64,000 nt of DNA from Aralia elata. Its lineage: Eukaryota > Streptophyta > Magnoliopsida > Apiales > Araliaceae. Under the pieces are notes generated by a model. That model was not told where the DNA came from, ran no database searches, and was given only the letters and a program-made list of their open reading frames with translations. Positions 22,083-33,400 of this stretch are shown here, piece by piece (position 1 is the stretch's first letter; every line of letters begins with the position of its first letter). Location: contig CM068386.1 in the NCBI GenBank assembly GCA_034770075.1, positions 81,507,007 to 81,571,006 on the forward strand. Direction: 5' to 3'. Position numbers and translations under genes: made by a program.

Positions 22083-22786
22083 TCTGCATTAAACATATGA
22101 GGGAAATTTTGGATAAGAAACAAAACATCTTTGGGAGACAGGGGGACCACAAATACTACAAAATACAAATCAAAGTCTAGCATGCATGCCACTAAAGCAT
22201 AAAATATTCCATCAGACACCAGCAAAAACATATACACAGAGGGGACCAAACAAGTGGGGACATATTATTGCACAAAATAAACCTATCAGAAAACATCACA
22301 AATCAGAGGGACCCAGCACAACATTATTTATTCATGAAAAACCATCACAAATCAAACCAAAAGTAAGATAAACTCACACAACATAGTACATAACACTTAA
22401 ATAGCAGTATAGATCAAATCGAATCGAATCGTTAATACTTACCTCGATCTGCAGTAAAATATTAGCTTCCAGATACAATTTCTTCCACAAACACCATAAA
22501 AGGCTTTGGTTTCCACTCGATTTGAAGCTTTCGTGAAGAAATCGCCAGAAAATCGCCTCTCTTCCAAGCCCTAGACCCGTCTACACAATTGACCATATTT
22601 TAGGTCATTTTCAATATATATATGAAGGGGCAAAAAAGTCATTAGCCATTCCCATTAACAACGTCTAGACGGAAAGCTGTTTTTCACTTCAACTCAAAAC
22701 CACGAGTGTTTAAATGTAGGTTTATGTACTACAAGTGGTTATGTGGGAAATGTCAGAAACCAAAGGTGGTAATCTGAATTTTACCC
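22083..22786. other. MULE-A right flank and terminal region
   Basis: Leader of the transposase gene and the subterminal part of the element. No gene. The last ~200 bp (about 22590-22786) have the composition of a MULE inverted terminal repeat, but the partner copy is not in the window. Confidence 0.5.
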
Positions 22787-22795
22787 TTTTAATTT

Positions 22796-22814
22796 TTTTG
22801 GAACGGAGGGAGTA
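22796..22814. repeat. Stub of a Stowaway MITE end
   Basis: GGAACGGAGGGAG followed by TA is the right end of a Stowaway (Tc1/mariner) MITE. The left half is absent, which would fit MULE-A having inserted into the MITE. Confidence 0.5.
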
Positions 22815-22970
22815 ATATGTCTACTTTTAAGGAAAATAATATGTTACAGAGACTTACATTCGGGTACAGACATTTTGAATTTGTAATCTGCAATGGAAAG
22901 GAACAACATTTAGAAACATAGATGTAAAATTAGTGACACTAAATTAAATACCATATGTTAATGATTGAAA

Positions 22971-23750
22971 TGTTAGGATATCACAAGTGAGTTGGAGTCT
23001 CACATTGGATAAATTATAAAAAAGTGAAGAAGTAATATATATGAATGGACCCAAGACCTAGTAGCTTAAGCTTTTAGGTCAAGTTGGGTTCCAAACATAT
23101 ATGTTAGTGCATTGTGTACGTGCACGCAATGTGCGGGCTACCCGGTTCTCTCCCATCAATTGGTATTAGAGATACAGAAGATTGATCCCGAACTAGTGAA
23201 CTTCTTCAAAAGATACGCGATGGTGATTCGGAAATTAAAAATCCCGGACAACCTTTTCTTCAAAAAGACAAGCGATGGTGGTGAATTCTCGATGAAGGGT
23301 TGGTGCTTCCCTTAAGGTTCTCTCGATGGTACTGATGTTGAATTCTCGATGAGTTTAGCCGAGAATTGGTTCTGATAGTGGTTAACCGAGAATTGGTGAT
23401 CTGCGGTGATTGAATAGAAAATGTTTAATACTTGATGGAAGTTAACTCGATGGAGAAAAAGGACATAGAATAGTTAGCCAAGAATTGTTGTGCGGTGATT
23501 GAAGAGAAGCGTTCAAGTGGAGGAGTTCATGTGATGAACTCACTTGTAAGGGGGAGATTGTTAATTAGGTTATCACAAGTGAGTTGGAGTCCCACTATCG
23601 GATAAATAATGAAAAAGTGAAGGATTAATATACATGAATGAGCCCGAGATCTAATAGCTTAAGCTTTTAAGTCAAGTTGAGTTCCAAACATGTACGTCAG
23701 TGCCTTGTGTACGCGCGCGCAATGCGCGGGCTTCCAAGTTCTCCCCATCA
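22971..23750 (+). mobile_element. TRIM (miniature LTR retrotransposon), 780 bp
   Basis: Direct repeats at 22971-23158 and 23559-23750 start TGTTA and end CCATCA. A primer site TGGTATTAGAGA (initiator tRNA-Met type, imperfect) begins at 23161, two bases after the first repeat. A polypurine tract AAGGGGGAGA precedes the second. Both flanks carry TGAAA (22966-22970 and 23751-23755), a perfect 5-bp target duplication. The ~400-bp interior has no retrotransposon gene; it repeats TTCTCGATG and GAGAATTGGT motifs. This is a non-autonomous element. Confidence 0.9.
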
Positions 23751-23755
23751 TGAAA

Positions 23756-24179
23756 GTTTGAAATGCAAAACCAACCCCTAATTTGTATATTTCGAACTCG
23801 TATTTTAAACCTTTTTTATAGCAAAACTTACCATCAAACTTATATTTGTACTAAAAAGAGGACCTTTCGTTTGTTAGTTTGGAGGGATGGGATGGGAAGG
23901 GAAAGTATAAAAGGGGAAAGTATAAAAGGGGAAAGGAAGGAATGAGAAAGGATTATAATTTTCCCTCGTCATGTTTGGGAGTTTAAAAAAAAAGGAAATG
24001 ATGGAATTTTAATTATGTGAGTTTAGAAGTATGAAAGGAAAGGGAAATGATTTTTATTTTTAAACTACAGTATTACTACATTACCCTTACATATAAATGT
24101 AATAAACGATATGATTTAACAATGTCTAGCTATTGAATTTATTTTACTTAGTTTTTTTATGCTTTACTACACACACACA
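23756..24179. other. AT-rich interval with purine-rich tract
   Basis: No gene seen. A G/A-rich tract near 23876-23945 contains a duplicated AAAGTATAAAAGGGGAAAG-like unit. Confidence 0.5.
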
Positions 24180-24809
24180 TATATAAGGGCACGATCCATA
24201 ACAAGTATTTGCTATGACTTATTTTGGGCAAACAAATCCTATACCGTCCATTTCAATCTAGAACGACTTATATTTAACATTTATTTTTGTCATCCACTAC
24301 TATTCATAGCAGATGAAAAAATTACCAATATGCCTTTATTTTAACTATGCAATTACTAGCGGATGGTGGTCAGATACCATAAACCCACATGCCCACATTC
24401 ATACTGAAGCAGCAAGGATTCATTAAGCAAGCAAGTTTAATCTTGCATATTCAATAAAGTATATAATAAATAACCCTTAAACCCTAGTTACTAAACCCTA
24501 AACCCTATATAATAAACCATAAGCCCTATGTAATAAACCCTAAACCTTAAATAATAAACCATTAAACCATACTAATTTTGATTTTAACTTACTGATGCCA
24601 ATCCGCTACTATTAGTAGTGGATGTATTAAAAATTGCTATGAATTCGTTGACCAATTTTGACTTGAGGGGTATTTGTGTAATAGGGTCATCTGCTACTAT
24701 TAGTAACGGATGATGTATTCCCATTTTTAATCTTAGCCATTGATATATAAATTGAACGCTATAGAAGGTATTTGCCCTATTATAGTCCATATCAAAGATA
24801 TGGATCATT

Positions 24810-24861
<52 letters not shown>
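24180..24861. mobile_element. Inverted-repeat element with telomere-like loop
   Basis: The arm at about 24186-24384 (GGGCACGATCCATA..., CATCCACTACTATTCATAGCAGATG...) is imperfectly repeated in inverse at about 24588-24813 (CATCTGCTACTATTAGTAACGGATG..., TATGGATCATTTGCC). Between the arms lies a stretch with several AAACCCTA units (24470-24555), like degenerate plant telomere repeat. The right edge runs into an (AT)n tract at 24814-24861. Family unknown; boundaries and any target duplication are uncertain. Confidence 0.5.
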
Positions 24862-24865
<4 letters not shown>

Positions 24866-25893
24866 TACTTTTACAATAGTAAAATTATTCAGATTTGTAA
24901 AACCCCAAAAAATGCAAAATGAAAATAATCATTAGCAAGTCCAAGTTGGTTATGCTTAATATGGAGGTTTGGATTGACACTACGAAGCTACAGACCAATC
25001 TTCAAATTTTTCTCGGGGTGCTCCAACTCAAGATTTTACTTCAACCATATGATTAGACAAAAATTAAAATACTACAAACAAAAGAGCAACACCAGTTTTA
25101 TTATTTCTGCAAATTTTATCATATACTGTATTATTTTTTCATAGAAAAAAGTTTATCTCCTAGGAAAAACAAATTGAACACAGTTTAAGTTTAGGTCGTA
25201 CTTTCAAAACCTAAATATAATTGAGAGTTATAATAGCTAGGGATAAGATTGTCATATTATTTATTTTGTAAGGTTATTTTAGGTAATATAAAATATATAA
25301 CTTTCATACCCCTTCTCATCGCTCCAAATCCTCTCACTTTTGGGAGGAAAGTTTTGAGCCAAAAATAAAATTAACTTTCCCTCCAAATTCCTTCCCTTCC
25401 TAAAAAAACTCACAGACATGGGATTCAGAGGGATTTTAACTATTTTCCGTTCCCTTCCCATCCGTTTTCCTATAAAACAAACTTACAAACATGGAGCAAT
25501 ACCATTAAAAAGATTTAGGGAAGTTAGACTTTTTAGACAAAATATAGGCCATGTGAATTCCATGTGTTCAAACTAAGGTCAATTTATCATTAGCTACATT
25601 ATTATTGAGAAAATTGTTCTCTTATCTTAATTTATAGTCTTAATTATTCTATTTGAGTTAGTTGATCAGAATAATTATTTTATTTGAAGTAATTAATTCT
25701 ATAATTATAATATGTAGTTAATTATTGACATGGCATACCAAATACATACATTAACACTACTGATTAACACAAAAAAGCAATATTTCAGAAAATATTAAAA
25801 TGGCCTGAATTAGCAATAGCAAGTACTTTGCCATGAATTAGTATTGAGAAATGAATCTAAATGATGATATCTAAGCAGAAATATATTCCAAAC
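24862..25893. other. AT-rich interval, no gene recognised
   Basis: Scanned for the missing downstream exons of the NLP fragment, and none were seen. The pyrimidine-rich stretch at 25300-25460 is loosely inverse to the purine-rich tract near 23876-23945, but the match is low-complexity. Confidence 0.5.
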
Positions 25894-26649
25894 CTTTTGT
25901 AATGCCACATCGTGATAAACCTCAATAATATCTTCAGTACGGCTGACGAGCTCAAGAACACCAAGCAAGTCGCAGCCCGAAGGTTGAAACACGGGTAAAG
26001 CCAAAGAACTCCGTATACCACAACTTAAAGCAAAATCCCTTTGTGGGTACTCGGTGGTAGAGTAATAGGACACGTCTGGAGTTGATTCGGGCCATTTATT
26101 CCGAAACACCCGCTCAGGAAGACCAAGTAGCTGCAGGTTCTCTTCATCAGCATCTACTACAAATTTATAGGTAAGTGAGAGCTTCCTATATTCCAAACTT
26201 CCTCTGTCAAGATGTGTAAAAGCAAAAGGTTGGTCTCGAGTTGTAAGGCTACACCCACCTCCATCAGTTTTGGTTGCTGCCCAAAACTGAATTAGGAGGT
26301 AACCTCCCCAAGGAAGAGTAAAATTGCAAAGCTCGGATGTGATCCTCTGTTTGTTAGCAAGGCTACTCTCAGCAATTGAACCTATGTATACAATACAATA
26401 CAATACAAATTCAATGTTTTTCATTCATATAATAATTCAATTAGACTATGAGATAGATAGATGGATACTTACTGGGGGGAGAGGAGGATGAAATTGAAGA
26501 TGGAGTTTGAGATTGCTCATGACTACAGAAAACCCATGGATTTTCAGAAGCAGGCCTCTTCCATGACAATTTTGTATCCATTTCCAAGAACTCGGAAATT
26601 GTAAATTCAGAATCATATTTAATTTGATTATTATAAGCAAAATCCATTA
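25894..26649 (-). pseudogene. NIN-like protein (NLP) N-terminal fragment, two exons
   Basis: Exon 1 runs 26649-26473 from ATG (MDFAYNN) to a GTAAGT donor; exon 2 runs 26381-25894 between a TAG acceptor and a GTTTGG donor. The frame is kept. Exon 2 matches the conserved N-terminal GAF-like region of plant NLP transcription factors: LIQFWAATK, LTTRDQPFAF, LGLPERVFRNKWPE, TPDVSYY, EYPQRDFAL, SLALPVFQPSG, LGVLELV. NLPs normally continue for several hundred residues to RWP-RK DNA-binding and PB1 domains; neither is visible downstream. It is therefore a truncated gene copy, or a gene whose rest was removed by transposons. The splice signals and frame are intact, so a short product is possible. Confidence 0.75.
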
Positions 26650-27451
26650 GAGAAGACAGAGATGAAGACCAGCGTTCGCTTTTGCGCACACAAAGTTGTA
26701 ATATACCTAGAAGTATTTATTTTGCGAACTGGGCAAACTCCGCAAACTCTCGAAATAAAGAGGACAACCTCTTCGGTCGTCGTCCAACTATATGCTAATT
26801 TCACATTTAATCTTTAAATTATTATTTTTTGTACGTTTGATTTACTTACCTTCTAAATCTTTTAATTTTAATAAAATCCGTCAAATTTAAACGGAATTCT
26901 GAAATAAGTAACGGAATGGACGCACGTGTGAACCAAACACCTATATTTTATGGACAAAATTGTCTCTTCATAATTCAATACCAATTTCTTGGCTAAATTG
27001 CAAATCTAACCCTTCTATTTGTCATGTTTTTCCGAGAGTGTTCCCTAAACTTATTTTTTTAGCATAAGTCTCCCTCATAGATACATTAGTCATGCAAAAC
27101 TGTTCCTCCATCTTTTTTCGTTGATAATAAAGCAATTTCAGTTAATTGAATTTGACAAAAAAATACTAGCGTATTATTTCGTTGCATAAATTAAGGTTAT
27201 TATAGTGTTAACAAGTGTGTGATTATGTTTCCAAGGTGGCAATCAAATTGTCCGCTCCATTTGCAACACTAATTTAAACCCTAATAACTACTTGTAACTT
27301 TAATTTCACAAAATACGATTTGGTTGTGAATTTTAGCCCTAATTTAAAACCCATGGTTTGATTAAGATGAATTTGAACCATAATTTGAAACCTCTTAACT
27401 AACATTTTTGTCCCTTCTCGATCGTAAATGTGAATTTTGTTGCTCTCAAAT

Positions 27452-27481
27452 CACTACAAAAAAAATGGGGCTTCAGTAACA
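27452..27481 (+). repeat. CACTA left terminal inverted repeat
   Basis: CACTACAAAAAAAATGGGGC, then CTTCAGTAAC. It matches the inverted right end for the first 18 bases and with scattered mismatches to about 30. Confidence 0.9.
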
Positions 27482-28255
27482 ACCGATTTTCGTTGCTAAA
27501 GGTGTCCAAATTCGTTGCAAAAGGGTTTTCGCAACAACTTTACTGTCGTTGCGTCTTTCGTTGCGCAATGAGCGTTGCTAATTGTTCCGCAACGAACGTA
27601 TTTTGTTCGTTGCCAACAGTAATACTTTTGGCAACGACATTTGTCTTTCGTACAGAGACAATTATCCTTTAGCAACAAAATGTATTGTTGCAGAATAATT
27701 TTAACTTCGTTGCTCAAAACCCCATTTCGTTGCAAAAGCCTGCTAATTGGCAACGAAATGAACTCTTTTTGTTTGCAACGCCTTGCATTTTCGTTGCAAT
27801 TGACATCATTTTGCAACGACATTTTGCGTTACAGTAAATTATGAAAATTGTTGCCTAAGCTTGCTTTCGTTGCGGAATGTAAACTTTGTAGCAACGATTT
27901 TCGTTGCTAATTGTATTATTAGACGACATTATGCTGAATCAGCAACGAAAATGTTTGTTGGTGGTTATTTTGCAATAGCAACAAAAGTCGTCGATTAGCA
28001 ACGACATTATATGTTGTCGTTTCTTTATATGTGCAACGAAAGTTGATATGATTTGCAACGATAAAAAATGTTACCTTTTATTTTTGTATTAGCAACAATA
28101 TCTTCTCCGTTGTTATTAGGTTAATTTTTCGTCGCCAAATATTATATTTTTAATGTCATTAGCAACGAAAATTTGTTGCTAAATGTATAAAAAATTGTTG
28201 CTATATTAAAACTTGGTCAATGCTTTGGTAACGAATTATATTGTTGCCAAATCAA
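27480..28255. repeat. CACTA left subterminal repeat region
   Basis: About 30 copies, in both orientations, of GCAACGAAA or its complement TTTCGTTGC (also CGTTGCTAA, TTGCAACGA). Clustered subterminal motifs are the known binding sites of TNPA-type proteins in En/Spm elements. No gene; open stretches here are made by the repeats. Confidence 0.85.
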
Positions 28256-28454
28256 AATTTGACATTCTTTTTGTGTACCTGGCTGGCTCAAATATGTCCC
28301 CATTGCAAATAAAGGCAAAAATACAAAAAACTAAAATATTATTTATTTAATAAAATCATCCACTACATAATCATTCATTATCTTTACAATTAACCATCTA
28401 AAGTTACCACAGTTCTTCAATCAAAGTATATATCTACATATATATAGAGAGAGT

Positions 28455-28868
28455 ACACTTTATAATTTCGTCCTCAGGTGGTCTGATTTCAATACTGTAT
28501 AAGAATACAGAATTAAGCCTTTCATCTACTTCTCTGTAGTCATCGCCCGGGTCCACAATTTTTGAACCGAGGATCAGCACTGGTCCAGTTAATTTTTTCA
28601 ACATTTTCTGGAACAAGATGTATATTCTTTGTGATCTAGATAGGAGCTTGTCAGCATCCCTAAGATAAAGCACAATAGGACTGGTTTTCGATATTGAAAC
28701 AAGAACCTGTAAGAGGTCACAGTTGTTATACTGCATAAAAGCTTATACAAAATCGTACACTGGATTGATAAGCTGACATCTACGATGGAGGGAGATAAGT
28801 GACCTTGTATAGCGTCTCTATAAAAAGCTTTTCATCAAAGGACAAGCTACTAGTACGCTTAAGAGGAG
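28455..28868 (-). pseudogene. Captured AAA-ATPase gene fragment (DAA1/At1g64110-like), two exons
   Basis: Exon a, 28868-28804, encodes PLKRTSSLSFDEKLFIETLYK and ends at a GTCACT donor. Exon b starts at 28706 after CTTACAG and encodes VLVSISKTSPIVLYLRDADK, then a VLILGSKI strand and an IRPPEDE segment, reaching about 28455. This matches the region upstream of the AAA module in a plant family of membrane-associated AAA ATPases (recalled: DUO1-activated ATPase group). No Walker A or B motif is present, so this is a fragment and not an enzyme. Exon order and intron position are kept, which means the copy came from genomic DNA. Confidence 0.75.
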
Positions 28869-30098
28869 CTGAAATATAGATATCATCAGTACAACTGAAA
28901 AGAAAGAGAAAATCTATTAATCTTTGAGATAAATAAGCAAATTCTTAACTGGATGTGAAACCAAATTTGTCTGAAATGCATGATTCATTTATATGAGTAA
29001 GGTCCTACAAATTCCAAAGTTTTAAGATATATTTGATCCAGTAATGTTTGTTCAAAAAAATTTAACCAACTGTATGAATTAGATAACGAATCTTAGAGTT
29101 ATGAGGACATAAAAGAACAAAAACAGATGAGGCAATTATAACGAATCTGAAATGGTACACCGAAGTTATTTTCTCAAGGTAGGACTATAAAAATTTCCTG
29201 TTTGGGCTATCTTCGTCATGGCTCTCTTCCTTTGGACATTGCATCTGAGTTTGGGTTAAGAATATGCAAATAAGAACCAAAGTGAAAGGACAATTAAAAA
29301 TAATAAAGCAAAAGGACTGACTGGTTAGACAGACCTATGTTTTTATCTTGATGTCTTGACTTGACTTATCTGCTAAAGCAACACACATAATCAACGGCTA
29401 GTTATAAACGCATTACGACTGTCTTGACTTGACTTATCTGCCAAAGCAACACACATAATCAAACAGACATCTACAATAATATGAAAGGAAACAATGAATT
29501 TATATCTATTCAATTCATCCCTTAAAGCAAGGAAAATGAAAATATCTAAGAAACAAAGGGCATATTTACATACCTACACACTATAATAACTGACAATGGC
29601 TTATTCTTAAAGATTACTTCAAGGTCCTGTTGAGGCCTAAAGTTCTTCACACAATCCAGCATGACCTCAACTATATCTGCCCCTTCTTGTTTAGCCTTGT
29701 ACATATCGTCCATCATCTGTTAAACGGAATGGCTCATTAATGGGGCACAAATCATTGCTGTATTTTTCAAAACCTAATTAATAAGCAACATTAGTTGCCA
29801 ATTATTGCTTACTGAATTGAAAGGCAAAAATAGCACAAAATGACATTAGGGCTTTAAACTTGTATCTGTGGAAAAACTTTCAATAAAACTCTATAAACTG
29901 AATTGAAACCCATCTTCAACAACTAGAGTTTAAACCTGCAGAAATATCAGAAAATTATCTACAAACCAATAATGAACATCTCAAAAATTAAACAAAAATA
30001 AATAAATAAAACCAAAATAAAGAGTATTATGGCCAACACACAAATATTCAGTTAAGTGCCCATATTTCAAATTCCAAACCAAAAGGATTATTTAATAC
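28869..30098. other. AT-rich spacers around captured exons
   Basis: Outside the exon at 29574-29716 these stretches look intronic or intergenic. A duplicated segment (GTCTTGACTTGACTTATCTGC...AAAGCAACACACATAATCAA) occurs near 29352-29394 and 29420-29462. No other gene was recognised. Confidence 0.45.
29574..29716 (-). pseudogene. Captured exon of dehydroquinate dehydratase/shikimate dehydrogenase
   Basis: A 143-nt exon-like block between a TTTAACAG acceptor and a GTATGT donor. It encodes MYKAKQEGADIVEVMLDCVKNF, then RPQQDLEVIFKNKPLSVIIVC. This is the start of the type-I dehydroquinase domain of the plant bifunctional shikimate-pathway enzyme, where the usual sequence has an Arg two residues after the VEV motif; here that Arg is Met. 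Only a single exon is present and no catalytic residues are included. It lies on the same strand as the other captured fragments. Confidence 0.72.
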
Positions 30099-30250
30099 CT
30101 GTTATCATTTTGCAAGTTGCCATCTTACTACACGGTGAACAATATCCTTCCTAATATGTACATCAAAAAATTCACCAGCCAAAACCATAGCCTTTATCTT
30201 CATTATGAAAATTTGTTACGGGAATTACCAACTCCTGGTAGAGTCCTTCA
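30099..30250 (-). pseudogene. Captured fragment of mitochondrial ribosomal protein L4 (uL4m)
   Basis: The minus strand reads PVTNFHNEDKG, a frameshift, then GEFFDVHIRKDIVHRVVRWQ followed by LAK and two stop codons, ending at CAG|GTATTA. This is the conserved N-terminal block of plant mitochondrial L4. The two stops (TGA TAA) stand where CGA CAA (Arg-Gln) would be expected, each by one C-to-T change. The exon end falls directly after the next CAG. It is a non-functional fragment lying just downstream of TNP2 on the same strand. Confidence 0.7.
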
Positions 30251-30424
30251 ATGAAATAAAAGAATAATCAATAAATAGTACTAGTCTACGACAGTTTGTA
30301 TGAAAAAGAAACCATATGCAATCCTTTCCAAGGCAGTAATATCTATACGATGACAAATGCTCTTGATGCTAGTTCATTCAAATGTTTCAAGTTTGATATG
30401 ACAAAAGTCATACCTTTTTTGATG

Positions 30425-33400
30425 TTAGTTCTCACTATCTTCCTCGTCCATACTTCGTTCTTCCTGGCTACGATAATCCGCAGTTGTATCATCCTCGCTA
30501 TACCCCTCCTCATCGAATTCTTCCTCCTCAAAATCATCCTCGTCGACATCATCATTAATGTCTTCATCCAATAAAATATTTTGTTCAATGTTATTTTTGT
30601 GATTTCTTTGTATTAAAACACTGCTATTTATTATTTCTGGGTCAACGTCAACTCTATCCATTGGCCCTATTTCCCGATCCTCAACAACAATGTCAATATC
30701 GGGTGAGTCATCATCAAGGTTAACAACATCGTCAGTGGTATAATTTTCAATGTCGTCCATTTCATCCTCCGGAACATCAAATACATGTCGGTGGTTAAAC
30801 CTTTGGACAATTTTCCAGTTGCCTCCTAATTTCAAATCATCTAGAAAAAAAACCTATTTTGCTTGAGAAGCTAATATGTATGGATCATTTTTATACCATG
30901 TGCCACTTACGTTTACACTTATAAAGTTTGTATCCTTCCTAATACCCAATCGCCGATTAGCTAAATCAAACCACTCACAAGAAAATATGAACACATTATA
31001 ACCTTTTCCATACTCTATTTTGATAATACCATTTAATAAGCCATAAAAGTCAATACTTTTCCCATCGTGTTCTCCTTCACATGTTATTCCACTATTTTGG
31101 ATTTGCCTACGATTGTCACGATCTTTGACAAGAAACCTCACTCCGTTGACAATGCATCCTTTATATTTCCATACTCGTAAATTTGGACCACATGCTAATG
31201 CAAATAGTTGATCACTAATGACATTTGATGTGGTATTCCAAATATGATGAATCTATTAGAGGGAAAAAAAATAAAATTAATCATTGTATTTCAAATAGCA
31301 ACAAACAGATTCAAAAGGGCAAAGAAAAACAAATTTTACCTTCTTTTTAAACCATTGAGGAAATCGTTTTTCCAATTCGATGTTTATTTGGTAATCTCGT
31401 TTCAATTCCTCCTCACATTCCCTACCAAAATAGTATTAGTACATAAACTTAGTAGGAAGCAATAATCATTTGAATAATATAATGATATAATATTCAACTT
31501 ACTCGAGATAAGGTTGCACCTCTTCACAATTATTCAAGACATACCAATGAACCATTTGAATCTCAATCGAATCAGCATAATCGAAAATAAAACCACCTAA
31601 TGGATGAACATTTTGAGAAAACACAGAAAGAGCATCTTTTCTAACTTTTCCATCAGGATTACGTTCCTTTTTATTGAACTTGCCCTCACTTCGTGGTAAG
31701 TACAAGGAACAAAATGTCAAGCATTCATCTGCGACATACCCTTCAGCAATTGATCCTTCTGGGTGTGCTTTATTCCTTAAGTACTTTTTTAAAGTGCATA
31801 GATACCTTATGTACCAAAAAAATACGCATTTTAGTATGAAACAACTACAAGGTGCATAGATAACCAGAAAGATTTAATTATGTACCTTTCAATTGGATAC
31901 ATCCACGAATAGCATACAGGGCCTGTAAACATTGTTTCTTGTGGTAGATGAACAGCCAAGTGAACACAAATATCTATGAAGGCCAGTGGATAAATCCTCT
32001 CAATCTTACATAAGATAATTACAATATCCTTCTCCATTTTTCTCAAGTCATCCACTTTAACTGTCCTAGAACATAAATTCTTGAAGAATGCACCCAACTC
32101 AGTTAATGTTGTTGCCACATCGTCATTAAGATTCCCTCGAACTCCAGCAGGGATTAATCGTTGTAAAAGAACATGGCAATCATGCGTCTTGTATCCCGAT
32201 ATACTACTGTCACTTGTATTGACACATCTAGCGATATTTGATGCATATCCATTAGGGAATTTGATAGACCGTATAAAGGACAAGAATTTGTCTCTCTTTC
32301 TTGGAAAAAGAAAAGGCTGGTTGTGGTTTGTCAAACTTATCTCCCCGTGGTCTCAAATGCAGCTCTTTACGTATATTCAAATCCTGTAAATCTTGTCGAG
32401 CCTTGTACGTATCCTTATTTTTACCTTCAATCTTTAGTAATGTCCTAACTATGTTGTCACAAATATTCTTCTCAATGTGCATTACATCAAGTCAAGCTTA
32501 TGCCTCACCTTTAAATATTTCCAGTATGGTAGCTTAAAAAAAATACTTTTCTTTGTCCAATTAGAGTTGGACGGAGTTGCTGTCCTTTTTCGCTTTCTTT
32601 CTCTATTCTTGCTTACATTATCCGGATGCTTGCCAAAATCTCCAAATGTTATTGATTCTAATTGATGTAAAATTTCTGATCCACTTAGGATTTTAGGTGG
32701 TCTACGGAGTTCCTCCTTTCCATCATACTCTAAACTCTTTCTCCACCTACAAGGGCAATTAAAAGTATACGACGTAAATGATACTAAACATATGAGGATG
32801 AAATGAAAATAAGATGAATATTAGTAATACCTATGATTAGGAGCGAGAAATGCACGATGCCCCCCGTAAGAGATTTTACTTCTCAACCTAGTCGATCGTG
32901 TATCAACATTACAGGTCGGACAAGCCATGTACCCTTTGGTACTCCATCCAGACAGATTTGCAAGTGCAGGAAAATCGTTAATGGTCCATAAAACAGAAGC
33001 ATGCATGTTGAAATTGCACCCAGTATAAGAGTCATATGTTTGAATTCCTTCTTCCCACAAATCAACAAGATCATCTATTAAAGGACGTAAATAAACATCG
33101 ATTTCATTACCTGGTGCTTTTGGTCCATGAATTAACAGTGACATTATGAAAAAGGGCTCCTTCATGCACATCCATGGGGGCAAATTATAAGGAGTGAGTA
33201 TTACCGGCCACATGTTGTATGAACAACTCATATTTCCAAATGGATTGAATCCGTCCGTGGCTAGGACGAGACGAATATTACTTGGATCATTGGAAAACCA
33301 TTCGTACTTTCTATCAAACTCCTTCCACGATATAGAATCTGCTGGATGCCTCAATTCACCTTCAACTGAAACAAGTTTTTCCTTATGCCACTGCATGTCT

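Larger units (their letters stand above)
17570..22786. mobile_element. Mutator-like element (MULE-A), left end cut off by Retand-A
   Basis: Contains a MuDR-type transposase gene on the minus strand and a GRF zinc-finger gene on the plus strand, tail to tail. The right end is taken at 22786, where the minus strand reads GGGTAAAATTCAGATTACC, a typical MULE terminus followed by AT-rich flank. No matching inverted end lies between 17570 and the GRF gene, so Retand-A most likely inserted inside the MULE and the left end lies beyond the window. The 9-bp target duplication cannot be checked. Confidence 0.65.

Noticed and set aside
23112..23315. A 67-codon open stretch in the TRIM (NFFKRYAMVIRKLKIPDN)
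   Set aside because: It spans the LTR end and primer site, and TRIMs do not code; no retroelement domain fits.
23865..25500. A larger inverted-repeat transposon bounded by purine-rich 23876 and pyrimidine-rich 25440 tracts
   Set aside because: The similarity is mostly G/A-rich low-complexity sequence, with no clear ends or target duplication.
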